A DNA stretch of 5,262 nt from Coriobacteriales bacterium (GTDB taxonomy: Bacteria > Actinomycetota > Coriobacteriia > Coriobacteriales > UBA8131). The position numbers and the translations under genes are program-made. A model generated the notes under the pieces. That model did not search any database, was not told the DNA's origin, and saw only the letters and a list, made by a program, of their open reading frames with translations. Positions 4,693-5,262 of the stretch are shown here, in pieces; position 1 is the stretch's first letter, and each line of letters starts with the position of its first letter. The DNA is taken from contig JAITNB010000145.1 in assembly GCA_031290695.1 (NCBI GenBank), positions 1 to 5,262 on the forward strand. Direction: 5' to 3'.

Positions 4693-5262
4693 ACCGCTAT
4701 CTGCTCTTTCATTGATTGTCGCCCCGCCTCGATGGCTGCTTTTATGGACAGACCGATTGCGCGGGCAACGGGAGGAGGGAAGGCGTTCCCAACTTGCTTG
4801 TAAGCCGCTGTCTTCCTGCCAGCGAACTCCCATTCAGGTGGGAATCCCTGTATGAGACTGGTCATCTGGACGGTCAGTCTTGGTTTGCCAGCGAATCCAG
4901 CGGAGGGTGGAGTATCTGCTATTCCTCTCCCGTCAACACCGAGCTTATCCCACGATTGCTTGGTTCTTGTGGGGCCAAGGTCAGGCCCTCCGTGTTTCTT
5001 ACTGCCGCCGACGATAGTGGGAGCGATGCCGTTTGCCCCTTCTGCCCACTTTATAGAACCTTCCCAGCCATTCTTTGACATTTCGAACAAAAGGAGTTGT
5101 CCTATCGTTGGCGGAGGGGCGACAACACCCAGAGGCCAGGTAAAGTAAGGGGCGATTCCTTGTTTCAATGCCACCAAAACCGTGCGCGAACGTTGCTGAG
5201 GAACGCCGTGGTGATTTGCCTCGACAATCTCCCAAAAACTCATATATCCAAGGGTTTCGAGC
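4689..5262 (-). CDS. DNA (cytosine-5-)-methyltransferase, C-terminal part (5' end beyond the window)
   Basis: Transfers a methyl group from S-adenosylmethionine to C5 of cytosine at a specific site, probably protecting host DNA from the HNH nuclease encoded next. The frame is open to the window edge, and 190 residues plus a TGA stop are visible. The ATG at 5243 is internal, because in-frame codons LETLGY precede it and read like the family sequence before motif VIII. Visible motifs, counted from the edge, are motif VIII GVPQQRSR (residues 19-26, the QxRxR signature), motif IX RLTVQM...IQGFP (128-141) and motif X VGNAFPPPVA (157-166). The roughly 100 residues between VIII and IX (about 33-127) correspond to the target-recognition region and include a Gly-rich GGSKKHGGPDLGP stretch. 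The SAM-binding motif I and the catalytic PCQ motif IV must lie upstream, outside this window, so catalytic integrity cannot be judged. The stop overlaps the nuclease start by ATGA. The recognition sequence cannot be read from the protein. Confidence 0.93.
   Translation of the reverse strand, partial: LETLGYMSFWEIVEANHHGVPQQRSRTVLVALKQGIAPYFTWPLGVVAPPPTIGQLLLFEMSKNGWEGSIKWAEGANGIAPTIVGGSKKHGGPDLGPTRTKQSWDKLGVDGRGIADTPPSAGFAGKPRLTVQMTSLIQGFPPEWEFAGRKTAAYKQVGNAFPPPVARAIGLSIKAAIEAGRQSMKEQIAV

Noticed and set aside
4693..4833. 47-residue N-terminal extension of the HNH protein
   Set aside because: It lies wholly inside the methyltransferase and reads as basic, out-of-frame sequence. The ATGA overlap at 4689-4692 is the natural start.
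1..5262. CRISPR array, tRNA, rRNA or insertion sequence
   Set aside because: No regularly spaced repeats, no cloverleaf, and no transposase or terminal inverted repeats were seen on either strand.

Overview
All convincing genes in this window lie on the minus strand, so the biological order runs from base 5262 down to base 1. The content suggests a strict or facultative anaerobe: a four-gene pyruvate:ferredoxin oxidoreductase (POR), strong AGGAGG-type ribosome sites, moderately high GC and tightly packed genes. A high-GC anaerobic Gram-positive such as a coriobacterium would fit, but this is a guess from general protein character and nothing in the window proves it.

Region 1 (5262 to 4111) is a restriction-modification pair. 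It holds the C-terminal part of a DNA cytosine-5 methyltransferase, cut by the window edge, followed by a 193-residue HNH nuclease with an apparent N-terminal DNA-binding domain. The two genes overlap by 4 bases (ATGA). This looks like a compact type II system in which the methyltransferase is translated before its nuclease.

Region 2 (4110 to 3797) is a 314-base gap with no convincing gene. It holds a candidate weak terminator for the restriction-modification genes and a 10-bp bulged inverted repeat. It should also contain the promoter of the downstream operon, but no strong promoter match is visible.

Region 3 (3796 to 50) is one operon, porG-porD-porA-porB-bioY. The four por genes encode the gamma, delta (2x[4Fe-4S] ferredoxin-like), alpha and beta subunits of a 2-oxoacid:ferredoxin oxidoreductase, most likely for pyruvate. 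The complex makes acetyl-CoA and CO2 from pyruvate and passes electrons to ferredoxin. porG/porD and porB/bioY overlap by ATGA, and porD and porA are 2 bases apart. The only real break is the 81-base porA-porB gap, which carries two adjacent strong hairpins resembling a small dispersed palindromic element. The last gene, bioY, encodes the substrate-binding membrane subunit of a biotin transporter. Its translational coupling to porB is an unusual pairing of biotin uptake with acetyl-CoA production.

The most interesting points are the bioY/por coupling, the hairpin pair between porA and porB, the wHTH-HNH nuclease with its methyltransferase, and the inverted repeat upstream of porG. No wholly new system is evident.
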